Below, in pieces: positions 53,501 through 63,284 of a stretch of DNA of 64,000 nt. How positions within the stretch are numbered: the first letter of the stretch is position 1; every line of letters begins with the position of its first letter. A model generated the notes under the pieces. The model ran no database searches. It saw only the letters and a program-made list of their open reading frames with translations, and had not been told where the DNA came from. The stretch lies in assembly GCA_023212725.1 (NCBI GenBank), contig JALBYF010000040.1, positions 114,612 through 178,611 on the forward strand, in the 5' to 3' direction. A program made the translations under genes and the position numbers. This DNA is from Tranzscheliella williamsii (taxonomy: Eukaryota > Basidiomycota > Ustilaginomycetes > Ustilaginales > Ustilaginaceae).

Positions 53501-54204
53501 AGTCCGACCTCGATGCCGACCTGCCCGAACCATCCGGTGACAAAGACCCATGGTGGGACATGACCACATCCACAATTAACGGAGGGAAAGATGCAGACGC
53601 GACGGAAGCCGAGTCTTCAGATACAGACGCCGAAGAGACGGGTGCTGAAGGCTGGACACGCCTCAATCCGTTCCGCGATACAGCGGGGACCCGCCAGAAC
53701 GGCTCTGGTGCGGGCACGGCGTCCTCTGGCACCAACGTTAGCGCGCTACCGATCCCGGGGGCGCAGGCCCAGGTTGCGCTCTCGGGCCGTAAACCGGGAA
53801 GAGGCAAATTGAGCTTTGACGGCGGCAAGTTGACACCGGCGTCGTCTTCTGCAATCACGGCGACGTCGGCAGCCACTGCGATTCCAGTTGCGCACGCAAC
53901 GTCGACAGTGCCTCTGCGCAAAGCCGCTTCCAATTCGCCAACCAGTGAGCGTCGAATCGTTTCGGGACCGGCAGCTCCAGCGGCGCACGCATCGAAACCG
54001 CCTCGGCCACCCGTCCCATCAAAGCCCGTGTCTGTGGGGTCAGGAAATTCAGGCTTAGCGACATCGAGCCAGGCAGCAGCGCCAGCTTCGCCGGCGCCCC
54101 GGACGGAGCCACCGGTATTGCCACAAAGGCCCGGCTTAGGCCCAAGGTCATCTTCATACTCATCACAAAAGTCGAAAAGGAGCCTGCTGGATGACAGTGA
54201 CTAG
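50548..54204 (+). CDS. inp53: Synaptojanin-like inositol polyphosphate 5-phosphatase (Sac1 + 5-ptase)
   Basis: Intronless, 1218 residues. The Sac1 domain covers roughly 60-620 and has the CX5R catalytic motif in NCLDCLDRTNVVQD (Cys507, Arg513), so it should be active. The 5-phosphatase domain (about 650-955) carries LFIGTYNLNGKSPD, GNKGGVAIRMD, WLGDFNYRID (about 835-844), PAWTDRILYRG (from about 910) and SDHRPVWAFF. The C-terminal 260 residues are Ser/Ala-rich with proline motifs PPRPPVPSKP and PPVLPQRPG that could bind SH3 proteins. This order matches yeast Inp51/52/53, which hydrolyse PI(4,5)P2 and other phosphoinositides in endocytosis and TGN sorting. Symbol is by best family analogy; Inp51 is unlikely because its Sac1 motif is degenerate, but Inp52 cannot be separated from Inp53. 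Confidence 0.93.
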   Translation: MHVYLQDAPRIIALATDPNVVFDQAGREKRFDQGATAILISSRSPTSLTLPPQVPLASATSAQVAAAKAVVEVVKDDALEHFSLQKLSSKSIEGCLGLINVGQDLFVALVTSAAEVGQIRPGETVMRIHSVAFFCVNRSTWDDMLLSDTPASQLEPYDAYGPGHDSAVTQPSIYEHPCTSLKKLLSTGTFYYAKGGSFDISTRLSQRIPDPMRPGTASNHDISQYDSRFVWNNYMIEPLINFRERLPPPDRARIDTGCFLLLAIQGFVGAYNLSSNSVFAPGISIAPSPTSAATTGTIALISRLSWKRAGTRFNTRGIDDDGHVANFVETETIFSNEDITFSFDQVRGSVPLFWEQQGLQAFNARIQITRSRGASQPAFDRHFADLISHYSSVHAINLLGTRDAETVLSAAYAEHMRHSSAASIAVRPAADSDDPREAAADGAERIGLTNLDFHSVSRNTGGIDGVRYELRHLGPVQLKQKAFGFTLLDTATGALIRRQKGVFRSNCLDCLDRTNVVQDMLSRFTLEAFFDAALARDTIYEAFAVQTHPFWTHHRVLWAENGDALSKIYAGTGALNSSFTRSGKKTLGGMLSDAAKSAGRMYINNFQDKNKQNVIDVLLGNMANQRPVAVFDPVIDSVTAELYARVDEYSTSRLISLFIGTYNLNGKSPDESLIPWLFPNGEEQEPDIFALGFQEIVQLTPQQILMTDPDKIRIWEATIMETITRRSRKKSEYVLLRSEQLVGTALVILIKEHLIHDVRMVEAATRKTGLKGMSGNKGGVAIRMDYFDTSICFVTAHFAAGHSAYEERNADYWTISRGLSFARGKTVSSHDHVVWLGDFNYRIDLPNDAVRTMATRDDFASLYARDQLARSREIGAVFPGYQEGIIRFAPTYKYDNGSTSYDSSEKQRIPAWTDRILYRGLDLELQSYMRAELKTSDHRPVWAFFTGPVRIIDYLKRDNIRKQLLEQKKQTHSFGAAHDVSSSSESDLDADLPEPSGDKDPWWDMTTSTINGGKDADATEAESSDTDAEETGAEGWTRLNPFRDTAGTRQNGSGAGTASSGTNVSALPIPGAQAQVALSGRKPGRGKLSFDGGKLTPASSSAITATSAATAIPVAHATSTVPLRKAASNSPTSERRIVSGPAAPAAHASKPPRPPVPSKPVSVGSGNSGLATSSQAAAPASPAPRTEPPVLPQRPGLGPRSSSYSSQKSKRSLLDDSD

Positions 54205-54364
54205 GACGGATAACTTAATGCTGATGTTTGTTTAGCGCTTAGGCGCATCCTGCCTTGACTACACCAGCATCGAAGCTAAGCAACCGCACAAAAGCCTTTG
54301 GAAGGCAACATCACAGCTGGCCTTATCGCTTCATTTCCATCCCAGGACAAAAAGCCGGCCTGGG

Positions 54365-55047
54365 CTACACTTGGCACGTCCGGTCCGGGACGAACAGTTT
54401 GTGATGAAGGGCGAAAAAACAGGGCGAACTATTGTCCTGCGTCGAACACCTCGGCATTGCCGCACATGTCTTTGTACTATTGATCAAGGGGGAATACTTG
54501 TAAAGCTCAGTACGTCGCTAGCAGCTTCCACATCTAAGGACGATACCTACCTCTTGAACTGACATGTTGGCGAGAGACACGTTTGAGGCCTGCGTGTACC
54601 AGAAGGCGCTAGCGTCAGCGGTAACTCGGCCGCGCACGAAGGTTGCAATGATCCGGTACTCACGACTTCGAGCGATGACCTGGCTTTGGCCTTAAGCCTA
54701 TCTCGGGGTTTGCCGTTAGACAGTTCTAGGATGTGCACGATGTCCTTGGCGCCCTTGTCTGCGATCAGGATGCAGGTATAATTCCAGTGGGTGCGCGATG
54801 CGTCTTTCGTTCGAGCCTCTCCCCTGACCAGCTTGGAGTGGAAGGCAAGGACCTCCTCTTCAGTCTTGAGCTCCTGCGAGTCTGCCGGCTCGACAAGCTG
54901 GATTAGGTTATACAGACCGCACTGCTCTCTGGGTCCTTCGCCGCTATTGATCTCGTCGATGAAATCGCTTGCGCGGATCTCATCCAGAAGAGTTGCGCCA
55001 TCCACCGACGCTCCCGACAGAACGTATAGGGCTATATATTCCGGCAT
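54365..55047 (-). CDS. Small three-exon protein of unknown function
   Basis: Proposed exons are 54664-55047, 54551-54589 and 54365-54505, giving 187 residues from the ATG at 55047. Introns are 74 bp (GTGAGT donor, GCTGACG branch-like site, ACGCAG acceptor) and 45 bp (GTAGGT donor, TACTGAG acceptor); both are phase 0. The N-terminal part reads MPEYIALYVLSGASVDGATL, then Glu/Asp-rich helices and HWNYTCILIADKGAKDIVHI. The last exon is Cys-containing (TCAAMPRCSTQDNSSPCFFA) and ends at TAG. I know no family. More 5' exons may exist: minus-strand sequence up to about 55312 is also open but in another phase. Cysteines and small size recall fungal effectors, but no signal peptide is seen. It converges with the synaptojanin-like gene. 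Confidence 0.5.
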
Positions 55048-56648
55048 AGCGACTACTACAGCATTCAATTGGGACCAGTGATGACGGAGATGCTACAATA
55101 TCCACGTTCGACCCATCAGCTGCAGTTCCGGCACAAAGCCTCCACTTGCGACTTCGTCTATCGAGATTGCTGGACAGGATCGGCGATGGAGGAACAATCT
55201 TCATTTTTGAGTCTAACACCCCTGCGCTAAAGCGGATGACAGTGGCTCCTTTAAGCCAAGGCAAATGATACCTGTTGATGGATGGTATGCCTTTGCTGAG
55301 GTTTGCGAGCATAAGGAGACGGCGGGGCTAGGTAGAGAGTGCTCCAACATCAGTTTGTCCCGAGCCCTCGGTCACCGTTCAAGTACCGGTTTCCTGAAGT
55401 GTAGCCGCATGGTGAGCCTGGGTGCGAAAGCAGCCGTGTTGGACGTGCCATATCAGAATGTGCGTCCATCACTGCCGGCTTTATTTGGCACCAAGACCAT
55501 CACCATGCAGTCTTGCGCTCACAATTAGCAACACCAGCACGGCCAACAGAACCTTGCTTGGCGTCTAGGCTGCCTTGGGGCCGCGGCTTTGGTCTCTCGT
55601 CCGGCGAAACCGCATGTTAGCTGCGCACATAGAGTTTTAGCCTGCCCTCTTGGGCGTCTTTGTTTGGCTGTTTTTCGCTGTTCCATACTTGGCAGGCGAT
55701 CGTCATAGGCCTCAACGATCCTATTCACAGTCATCGACGGCGCCGGTGTAGCCGACTAGTGGTCTTACCTCGCGGCTCCGCTTGTGGTAGGCCGTTTGAT
55801 ATGCAAGCTAGTACTTCGGGGCGCTCGCCTCTGCTAGGCCTCGTCCGTAAGCAACATGTCACTGCCGGTCGGCCATGCGACGCCTGCCTTCTCAAAGGGG
55901 TGTTTTCCCAGCTTGCTTGAGTAGCGACGTCGTGATTCTGGCTTGGGGACAATCCCGCTTTCGTACTGCCAAACGGCAGGGAAAGGCAGAGCCCGTTCCG
56001 CCACCCATCCTCTGGCTCGTTTGTGGTCCTTCGTGCTCGTCGTCGCTCCTTCCTTCCCTTCCTTTCGGTCTTCCCCATATCACCGGCTGGTATCCCCTTT
56101 CTCCTCCACCTTTTTCCGTTTCTCTTCTCCCGTTCAAGCTGGTATCCTTGAAGGGGCCTCTTTATCTTCTTTCGAGACCATTGCAGTCTCTGCATTTCTT
56201 GTTCCATAGAGGCCGGTCGTAAGTCATGGGCGAAGGCATTGTCAGGAGCAGCGGCCAGAGATACTGACAAATGTGCCGTATGCCCACTGCGACGTACAGC
56301 TCTCCTTCTCTTGATCAGCACACATTCTTTTGCAGCTACGTAGCATTACTTGTCGTCCTTCCTGTCCCGGCTATCCGACTCGTTGACCGCGGTCGTGTCA
56401 GCCTCTTTCGGATCCTGCATCTACGTCCTTGTGAGTCCATCGATAACGCCCTCGTAGGCCTTCAATTGCAGATGGTTGACTAACCTTATGCTCTCCTGTC
56501 TACGTCAAAGCCACTCTCCTCGCGCTTGCCAATTTGCCACTTGCGCTGCACCAGCCGACTATCAACAATACAACATTACTGATACCAAGCCATACCGCCC
56601 CTCCGAAGCCAAGCCTCTGCACAGGAGCTTAGTGTCCAGAAGCCAACA
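55048..56648. other. Intergenic region upstream of the aspartic protease
   Basis: About 1.6 kb. The part to about 55320 may carry 5' exons of the small minus-strand gene. The stretch 56030-56200 is pyrimidine-rich on the plus strand, in keeping with a promoter or leader of the protease. A possible 5' UTR intron lies near 56430-56472 (GTGAGT to TTGCAG). Open frames on either strand have no domain features. Confidence 0.35.
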
Positions 56649-58546
56649 ATGAAGGCGATCTCGTCCCGGTTCCTGACGCTGCTACTGGTACTTCTGTCCA
56701 TTGGCGCTGTCGACCTCAATGTCTTCCTCCACGATGCTGGTCGCGGAAATGCTACGCGTTCCTGGCCTGTGGCCTCTGCAGCGCCGTTGGCGCGGCCGAC
56801 CTTTTCCGGCGCGAATCTTGAGAGAAGACTGCAGAAGCCCAGGGTTGGGGTGGTGATCAAGACGAATAGCAGCAGCGTCGCCGGCCCGTCGTCCGCGCCC
56901 GAAGTCGCTTCCGCGCCAGCAGCGTTAGATGCCGCATCGCCAGGGCTGTCAACGAACTCGGCGTTCGAGTCAGGTGCGGGTCGGGTCGGGATGAAGGTGC
57001 AGCTGAAGCGGCTGGAACACGATCAGAACAGCAACACATTGATGGTACGTCTTCTCCGCGAGTGCTTGCGCATTGCCCGCTTGGTCTGACATTCTTGGCG
57101 AGTTGTGGTCCCTTACAGCTGTACCAGCGGCATATCAATCGGGCCAATGCGAAGCTGGCCGCCATTCTGGGGCGCAGCGCACCCACGGCTGAAGAGTTGG
57201 ATGCCGCACTGGAGCGGCGCAAGCGGAGCGTGCTTGCTCGGCGGTCCGCCGGCGGCGCGCGCGGCGGGGAGCGATACACAAACCCGCGACAAGGGTACAC
57301 AATACAGCGGGAGGCGGGCGGCGACATGCAGCGGCGGTTGCTGTCGAGTCTAATGGATAGCCTGTTCGGGAGCACGGGGACGGAGGGTGGCACACGCGCG
57401 CACTCCACGGTCAAGGCGGTGGCGGACCAAGGCTTCCCCACGTCAGACCTGGACGCGTCGCAGGGCGACAACCTCACCGCAGCGTCCGCTCCGACGGCGG
57501 TGCAGAGCGTCGGGCTTGACATCGAGTCGAACGACATCGGCTACGTGGCAACAGTCCAGATCGGCCAGAAGCAGACCTCGTTCCGCTTGCTGATCGACTC
57601 GGGCTCCGCCGACACGTGGGTGCCTAGCACGGCGTGCCAGGCGTGCGGCAGCTCGCACAACAAGCTGGGCAAGTCCAGCTCGAAAACGTACCGCGCCTCC
57701 AACACACCCTTCGCGATCCAGTACGGCACTGGCGAGGTGTCCGGCAATCTGGCGACGGACGACATGAGGATCGCCGACCTTGACCTCAAGTCGTACACGT
57801 TCGCGGTGACCACCAAGGAGACCGAGGATTTCAGCCGCGAGACGGTCCCCTTCGACGGGCTGATGGGCCTTGCCCGCAGCGAGCTGTCCAACGCGGGGCA
57901 GCCGACGCCCATTGACGCGCTGTTCAAAGGGGGCGATGTACAGGCACCCGTGATGGGCTACCACCTCGGCCGCATCTCTGACGGCTACAACGACGGCGAG
58001 GTCACCTTTGGCGGCGTCGACCCGGCCAAGTACACCGGCAGCCTCACCGAGATCGACAACGTCTCCACCGGCGGCTTCTGGGAGGCCGCCATCGATGAAG
58101 TCACCGTCGGCGATACCAAGCTGGGTCTAACCGGCCGCACTGCCATCCTCGATACGGGTACCACCCTGATCGTTGCGCCGCAGGCCGACGCGGATGCAGT
58201 CCATGCGCGCATCGACGGCGCCGCCTCGGACGGCCAGGGCGGCTACACCATCCCCTGCACCACCACCTCGCAACTCGCACTCACTTTCGGCGGCACCTCG
58301 TTCCCCATCGACACCCGCGACCTCCTCTTCCAACCCGTAGACCCCGACAACCTCACTGGCGACTGCGTCTCCTCCATCTCCGCAGGCAACGTAGGCCAGG
58401 AAAACGAGTGGCTGCTCGGCGCCACCTTCCTCAAAAACGTCTACTTTGCCACCAACACCCAAGCCAACAAGATCGGCCTCGGCAAGCTCAACACCACCGA
58501 CACATCCCTCCCCGCCAAGAATAGCCTCAAGACATCGCTCTTCTAG
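56649..58546 (+). CDS. Pepsin-like aspartic protease (family A1), secreted
   Basis: Two exons, 56649-57044 and 57119-58546, give 607 residues; the 74 bp intron has a GTACGT donor and a CTTACAG acceptor and is phase 0. A signal peptide is clear (MKAISSRFLTLLLVLLSIGA). The active-site aspartates are Asp292 in LLIDSGSADTWVPS and Asp477 in AILDTGTTLIV. The flap region reads IQYGTGEVSGNLATDDM. The first active site is DSGS rather than the usual DTGS; Ser for Thr is conservative, so activity is likely. The prosegment is long (about 250 residues, with dibasic stretches such as ERRKRS and NLERRL that could be Kex2-type sites), against about 50-100 in typical fungal enzymes. It probably acts outside the cell or in the vacuole. 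Confidence 0.92.
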
Positions 58547-58934
58547 AACCTCACATGCCCACAACCGTATTCCTTACCTCCGCAATGTATCGGTGCAACA
58601 CCCCAAGCACACCTCTCAGCCGCATCTTTGCGTGTCGAGCTTAGTAGCGTTCAAGCAGTCGCATACGTGGTCGCACAAGCGTGTACATCAAGCGGAACGG
58701 TTGGCAATGGTTGGATTGCAGAGGACCACGGCCAGGATGAGAAATGATTGTTGATGATGAGTTGCGGGAAGGAATGCTACAAGTTTGAGAGACGCAAAAG
58801 CTAGATCAGGGGTATGAAGTGGTAGACAAGAGTGGGACAACAGTGCAGATGATGATGATACAAAGAGAACGACTGGATGCGTGGAGACACGACGATGACG
58901 ATGCAGAAAACATCTTCACTAGCCTGGAAAACCT
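58547..58934. other. Shared 3' region of convergent protease and DHA2 transporter genes
   Basis: About 390 bp between two stop codons in opposite orientation. It should carry both 3' UTRs and polyadenylation regions. No gene or repeat is visible. Confidence 0.5.
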
Positions 58935-61550
58935 TTAGAAAGTGGCTTGACTCGACTTGTTCGAGATTTGATGAGAGTCGCCCGAAAGCGCAGGGGCGGT
59001 CGGGAACGTTAGGTCTCCCTGCAGAGTCATTGCTGGGGAGTCCCACGAATAGCCTGACGGTGCTAAGGAAGGTGTGTAGGCCTCTTTGCCTTCTTGGCGT
59101 CCTGCAGAGGACATCTTTTCATCATCAATCACGTCTTTGCGTGCGAACTGGACCTTTCTGGCAGTAGAACATGTAGCTGCGTCCTGTTCGGTCGAAGCGA
59201 CACCGCTGGTATCTGGGTTGATCGTGCGCTCGCCGTCAACATGCTTCTCCTGGTCCGCGTGTTGAGCTGGCTTGCGGCCGGCTGCCCCTTGGAATTCCTG
59301 CTCGAGAGCTTTCGCTTGTGGGCTCTGGTCTCGAATAAAGTCGGGCAGGGGCAAATCCTGAAGAACGAAGCAAGCGAGGAAGCCGAGCAGAGCCAGAGGC
59401 AGGAATGCCCATAAAGCCTTCTGGATGCCATTGGCATACATTTTTCTGACCGAGGATCGCAACGGTTCGGGGATATCCTTGATATTTTCAACAAAGCCAA
59501 GCACTGTTGGCCCGATCAAACCGATTTGTGCGGCCTCGGGCACATTCTTGAGCTCGCTGCTGACACTAGCTGTCAGCACTGAGGTGGTGATGGCTATTCC
59601 CCAAATGGACCCAAAGGATCGACAGAAGGCGAACGTAGCCGTAGCTGTCTCCAGCTCCTCGATCGGCAAGCTGGCTTGGATAGGTGGCAAGGTGATAGCG
59701 AAGAGAACACCGATGCCGACACCAGCCAAGACCTGCGCAGTGTATAACTCCCAGGAAGGAGTGTCGACTTGGTAACGTGTCATCCATCCGAAGCCGGCGG
59801 CCGTGAAAGCCCAGCCTACGAATGACATCTTCTTGTACTTTCCAGTGACGGCCATGATGATGCCAGCAACGATGGCAAAAGGCGCAGTAGGGGCAGTTGA
59901 AGGGAAAGTCGAGATCGCAGACTTGAGGGGCTTCTCATCTTTGATCGCCTGGAAGTAGAGCGGGATGGCGTAGATGGCGCCATAGGTGGCTATGCCGTGC
60001 AAGAAAGTCATAAAGAATGCTGCGCAAGCAGTTCGGTTGCTGAACAAACGGAGAGGTAGAACAGGCTGTGTGCTGAGCGGGTTGGGAAGGAACTCGATTG
60101 CCAAGAAAAGGCAAAAGCCAAGCATGCCAATGAGAAAAGGGACCCAGATCTGGGCGCTGGACCAAGGATGCGTGACACCTCCTTCAGTGACTGCAATGAG
60201 AATACTGGCGACAGAGCCAAGAAGGACCAAGTTGCCGACCATATCCATTTTTGCGATCTTGGTTTTTAGTGGCAGAGATGGGACCGGTAGGTTCATGGTG
60301 AGAATAATCATGACCATGGCTACGGCGCCGATGGGCACATTGATCCAGAAGATCCATCTCCAGTCGGAGTCACTGAAAACGCCACCCAGAACAGGGGCAA
60401 TGAAGGAGGCCATGGCAAACACAAGACCGAAGATTCCGACAAAGACACCTCTCTCTCGGAGAGTGGTGATATCGGAAACACTGATCTCGCCAACGGCCTG
60501 AATCCCGCCTCCTCCGATGCCTTGAACACCCCTTCCGATCACAAGAAGGATGACCGAATTCGACACTGCGCAAAAGATGCTTCCTCCGATAAACAGCAGG
60601 ACGGCTAGCACCAAAGACCACCGTCTACCAATGACGCAAGAAAGCCCACCGAACGCCGGCTGGAAAGCGGTAACGGTAAGCAGGTAGGAAGATGTGATCC
60701 AGCCACCTGCGACATCCGATTGAGGCAGGTCCTTGACGATGCTGGGAAGCGCAGTGGAGATCATTGTCATGTCCAGCGCCGTCAAGATGATTGTCACCGA
60801 AAAAGCCAGGATCAGAATCCAAAACTTGAGCGTCTTTTTGCCCTCCTTGGTATGAAGGCCGTACTGGACCAGGGTGGACGCGGATACTGTCATCCCAGCT
60901 TCGAGGGCACCGTCCTGTAGCGTTGGCGTAGATGCCATCGAGGCGCTTGAGCTATGGACCTGCGACATGTTGTGAAGGCTATCACGATCTTTAGTAGCAG
61001 AAGTAGAGGGGGGTAGCAGTACGGAGGACCAATAATCAGAATCTTGTTGTGGGCTTTGAGGGATCCTGTTGATGAGGCCTTTGGTACTTTGGATGGATAG
61101 TACGGAGTCACGTCGTCGACCGAGGGAAGGTTGATGACTTTCGGCCCAGGGATGGTAGGGTAAGGTGGGAGAAGAGGAAAGCGGTTGAGAAGGTTGAGGA
61201 GCATTAAAGTCAAAGCTTGTTTGACCGAGTGCGATACTGTCGCTAGCTTCGTAGGCAGAGTCAAGGGAGGAGGCTGCCAGGGTCTGACTTGCCACAGCAC
61301 TCAGACTAGGCGGATCATGCGAATCGTTGGGATGCCTGTCCCTGCTGTGTGGCTCCAGCTGCAGGGTGACTGGGTCGGAATAGGCCAAGGTTGGACCATC
61401 TAGCTGCGGTTGAGAGACCGACTGAGACGCTGGACTGGGACGCCAAGGCACAGGATCGGAACCCATGCTAGGTTGCGAGGATGCTGAACGGTAATCTTGC
61501 CTGCTGCTGTCTGCAAGCGGGCATGAGGGATCTTGAGAGGGTCGCCGCAT
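58935..61550 (-). CDS. MFS transporter, DHA2 (14-helix drug:H+ antiporter)
   Basis: Intronless from the ATG at 61550, 871 residues; the frame extends 20 codons further to a GTG that is not a likely start. The first 240 residues are hydrophilic and rich in Ser, Pro and Gln. Helix 1 holds the DHA2 motif LDMTMISTALPSIVKDLP; motif A/B equivalents follow in SCVIGRRWSLVLAVL and VIGRGVQGIGGGGIQA, and motif C-like APVLGGVFSDSDWRWIFWIN in helix 5. Fourteen helices are expected. Relatives export drugs, mycotoxins, siderophores or glycolipids. No cluster partner gene is next to it, so the substrate is unknown. The C-terminal 130 residues are cytosolic, charged and low-complexity. Converges with the aspartic protease. 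Confidence 0.92.
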   Translation of the reverse strand: MRRPSQDPSCPLADSSRQDYRSASSQPSMGSDPVPWRPSPASQSVSQPQLDGPTLAYSDPVTLQLEPHSRDRHPNDSHDPPSLSAVASQTLAASSLDSAYEASDSIALGQTSFDFNAPQPSQPLSSSPTLPYHPWAESHQPSLGRRRDSVLSIQSTKGLINRIPQSPQQDSDYWSSVLLPPSTSATKDRDSLHNMSQVHSSSASMASTPTLQDGALEAGMTVSASTLVQYGLHTKEGKKTLKFWILILAFSVTIILTALDMTMISTALPSIVKDLPQSDVAGGWITSSYLLTVTAFQPAFGGLSCVIGRRWSLVLAVLLFIGGSIFCAVSNSVILLVIGRGVQGIGGGGIQAVGEISVSDITTLRERGVFVGIFGLVFAMASFIAPVLGGVFSDSDWRWIFWINVPIGAVAMVMIILTMNLPVPSLPLKTKIAKMDMVGNLVLLGSVASILIAVTEGGVTHPWSSAQIWVPFLIGMLGFCLFLAIEFLPNPLSTQPVLPLRLFSNRTACAAFFMTFLHGIATYGAIYAIPLYFQAIKDEKPLKSAISTFPSTAPTAPFAIVAGIIMAVTGKYKKMSFVGWAFTAAGFGWMTRYQVDTPSWELYTAQVLAGVGIGVLFAITLPPIQASLPIEELETATATFAFCRSFGSIWGIAITTSVLTASVSSELKNVPEAAQIGLIGPTVLGFVENIKDIPEPLRSSVRKMYANGIQKALWAFLPLALLGFLACFVLQDLPLPDFIRDQSPQAKALEQEFQGAAGRKPAQHADQEKHVDGERTINPDTSGVASTEQDAATCSTARKVQFARKDVIDDEKMSSAGRQEGKEAYTPSLAPSGYSWDSPAMTLQGDLTFPTAPALSGDSHQISNKSSQATF

Positions 61551-63284
61551 GGATGCTAGCTTTGGCGCGATTGTTGTTAGTGTCTGTGCGTGAAACTGTT
61601 TGATAACCACTAAATGGCGAAACTTGCAAACGTGCGACAGGAACAGAACTCGACCAGCGAGGAAAAGCGTAGGGAAAAAGGGCGGAGACGAAGGATGACA
61701 GGCTCCAAGAGATGCGGACCGAAGGTTAGGTTGGCTAGTTTAGTGTGTTTCAAGCAGCTCGGATGGCAAAAGGTTGCTAAGAGAGGAACCAAGGCGTTTC
61801 GAGCATGCGAGCCGACGTTTGTTCTCGTAGGGACCGAAGCCGTCTTTTCTCGTCACTTGGGAATAGCAGACGATGGAGCAGCTGGTCTGCACACACTTGA
61901 GCGAGGCAGCTGAGGATGCGAGCGGAGATGGGGGAGGGAAGCAAAGGCGAAACCAAGGTCTAAGCACGGTTTGCAGGACGGTAGTGCTGGGGGCGAAACG
62001 ACCCAGGTTGAGCAAAGCAAGACGAGCGGGCAGATCAAGAGGGGAAACGAGGCAAGCCGATGCACGCGTGGCGCTGTACTGTGGCAGCCGATGTCGGCTT
62101 GGCTCGTATTTGATCAAACCGAGGAGGAGCAAGGGCACAGTTGAAACCCTCGAACTGCCAGGAAAGAGTAGGAGCGGAAAGAAGAGAGGCGAAGCAAGAG
62201 CGTGGATCAGGCTGGGCTGAGAGGAGGGGAGGAGGAGGAGGAGGCGGTGAGCGAGGGTGGAGCAAGCTAGTGAACAGGTGCTTTGCCCACTGCAAACTAA
62301 TGCAAGTGCAGTGCAGGACAGCTTGCAGCAAGCACATCGGCACTTAAGTGACGCCAAGCAACCCTACCGCCATGGGCTAGCTTCACGCAAGGCTGGGTGT
62401 AGGAGCGGCGAATAAGTGAAGCCAGTCTGTCAGTGTGCGAATAAGTGAAGCCAGTCAGTCAGTGTGAGTTTCTGTATAGAACGGATCTACCGACGCTACA
62501 AGACATCTTTCATGATGCTCGGTGTGGCGGAGCGGCCGACGCTAGCCGACCCCTTGCTAAAAGTCACAGTAATGTCTCGACACGGCCCAAATGCCTCCAG
62601 CTTGCGAGCCTACGCGACCCGTTCGATGAGACAATTTCACATATTGCTGGCATACCCCAGAAATCTGTTACAGTGCACAAAACGGCTGCTGCGATACAAG
62701 TCCCAGTCTGCGCCCAAACCGTTGCATCAAGGATACTTGGCGATAGTTGCGTTGTCATGTCCTTGCTAGACGCTGGGCATCCGTCGTGTCGAAGGCTGGG
62801 GGTGCATGCGCCTTCCCTTCTTACTGTAGCGCCGCCGAGCTGCTTCAAGGGGAGGAGAAGAGTCACGTGGCCATCTTGATATCGCCCGCCAGAGGGGGTA
62901 GCAAGGGGCCTGAGCAATATTGCTTGGCTTGACACTGGCATTGCTTGTGCTTGCCGTGCTTGCGCACCCATTGATGCCTGCTGGCCGGTGCGGAATGCAT
63001 CCGACAATAGCAACTGTGCACTGCTCCAGTGTATGACTAGTAGAGCTTAAATCGTAAGCTCCCCCTTCCGTACGTCTACCGCGTTGCATGATTTACCCTC
63101 TCTTGTTTTGAAAAACCCGCATCCAGCAGCCAAACTTGTTTCCGTCGACCTAGCGACCACCTGTCCCAAGGTCGAAACTTAATCTCAGGTGTTAAAGCAG
63201 CAACTCTGTTCTATCCACAGTCACATTTGGCTCATTCGATCAGGTTGTGTTGTTTTCTACACACTTTGATTGTCTCGTTACATG
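61551..63284. other. Region upstream of the DHA2 transporter, no supported gene
   Basis: About 1.7 kb. The first 700 bp are purine-rich on the plus strand, hence pyrimidine-rich in the sense of the transporter, and should contain its promoter and leader. A 29-bp duplication lies at 62408-62465. The plus-strand frame 62445-62879 (144 codons) starts inside that duplication and has no recognisable feature, so it is not called. Confidence 0.35.
62408..62465 (+). repeat. 29-bp tandem duplication
   Basis: Two adjacent copies of a 29-bp unit beginning GCGAATAAGTGAAGCCAGTC differ by one base (CTGTCAG versus CAGTCAG). The high identity suggests a recent slippage event. It is intergenic. Confidence 0.93.

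Noticed and set aside
62445..62879. 144-codon plus-strand open frame
   Set aside because: Starts within the 29-bp duplication, no features, no splice support.
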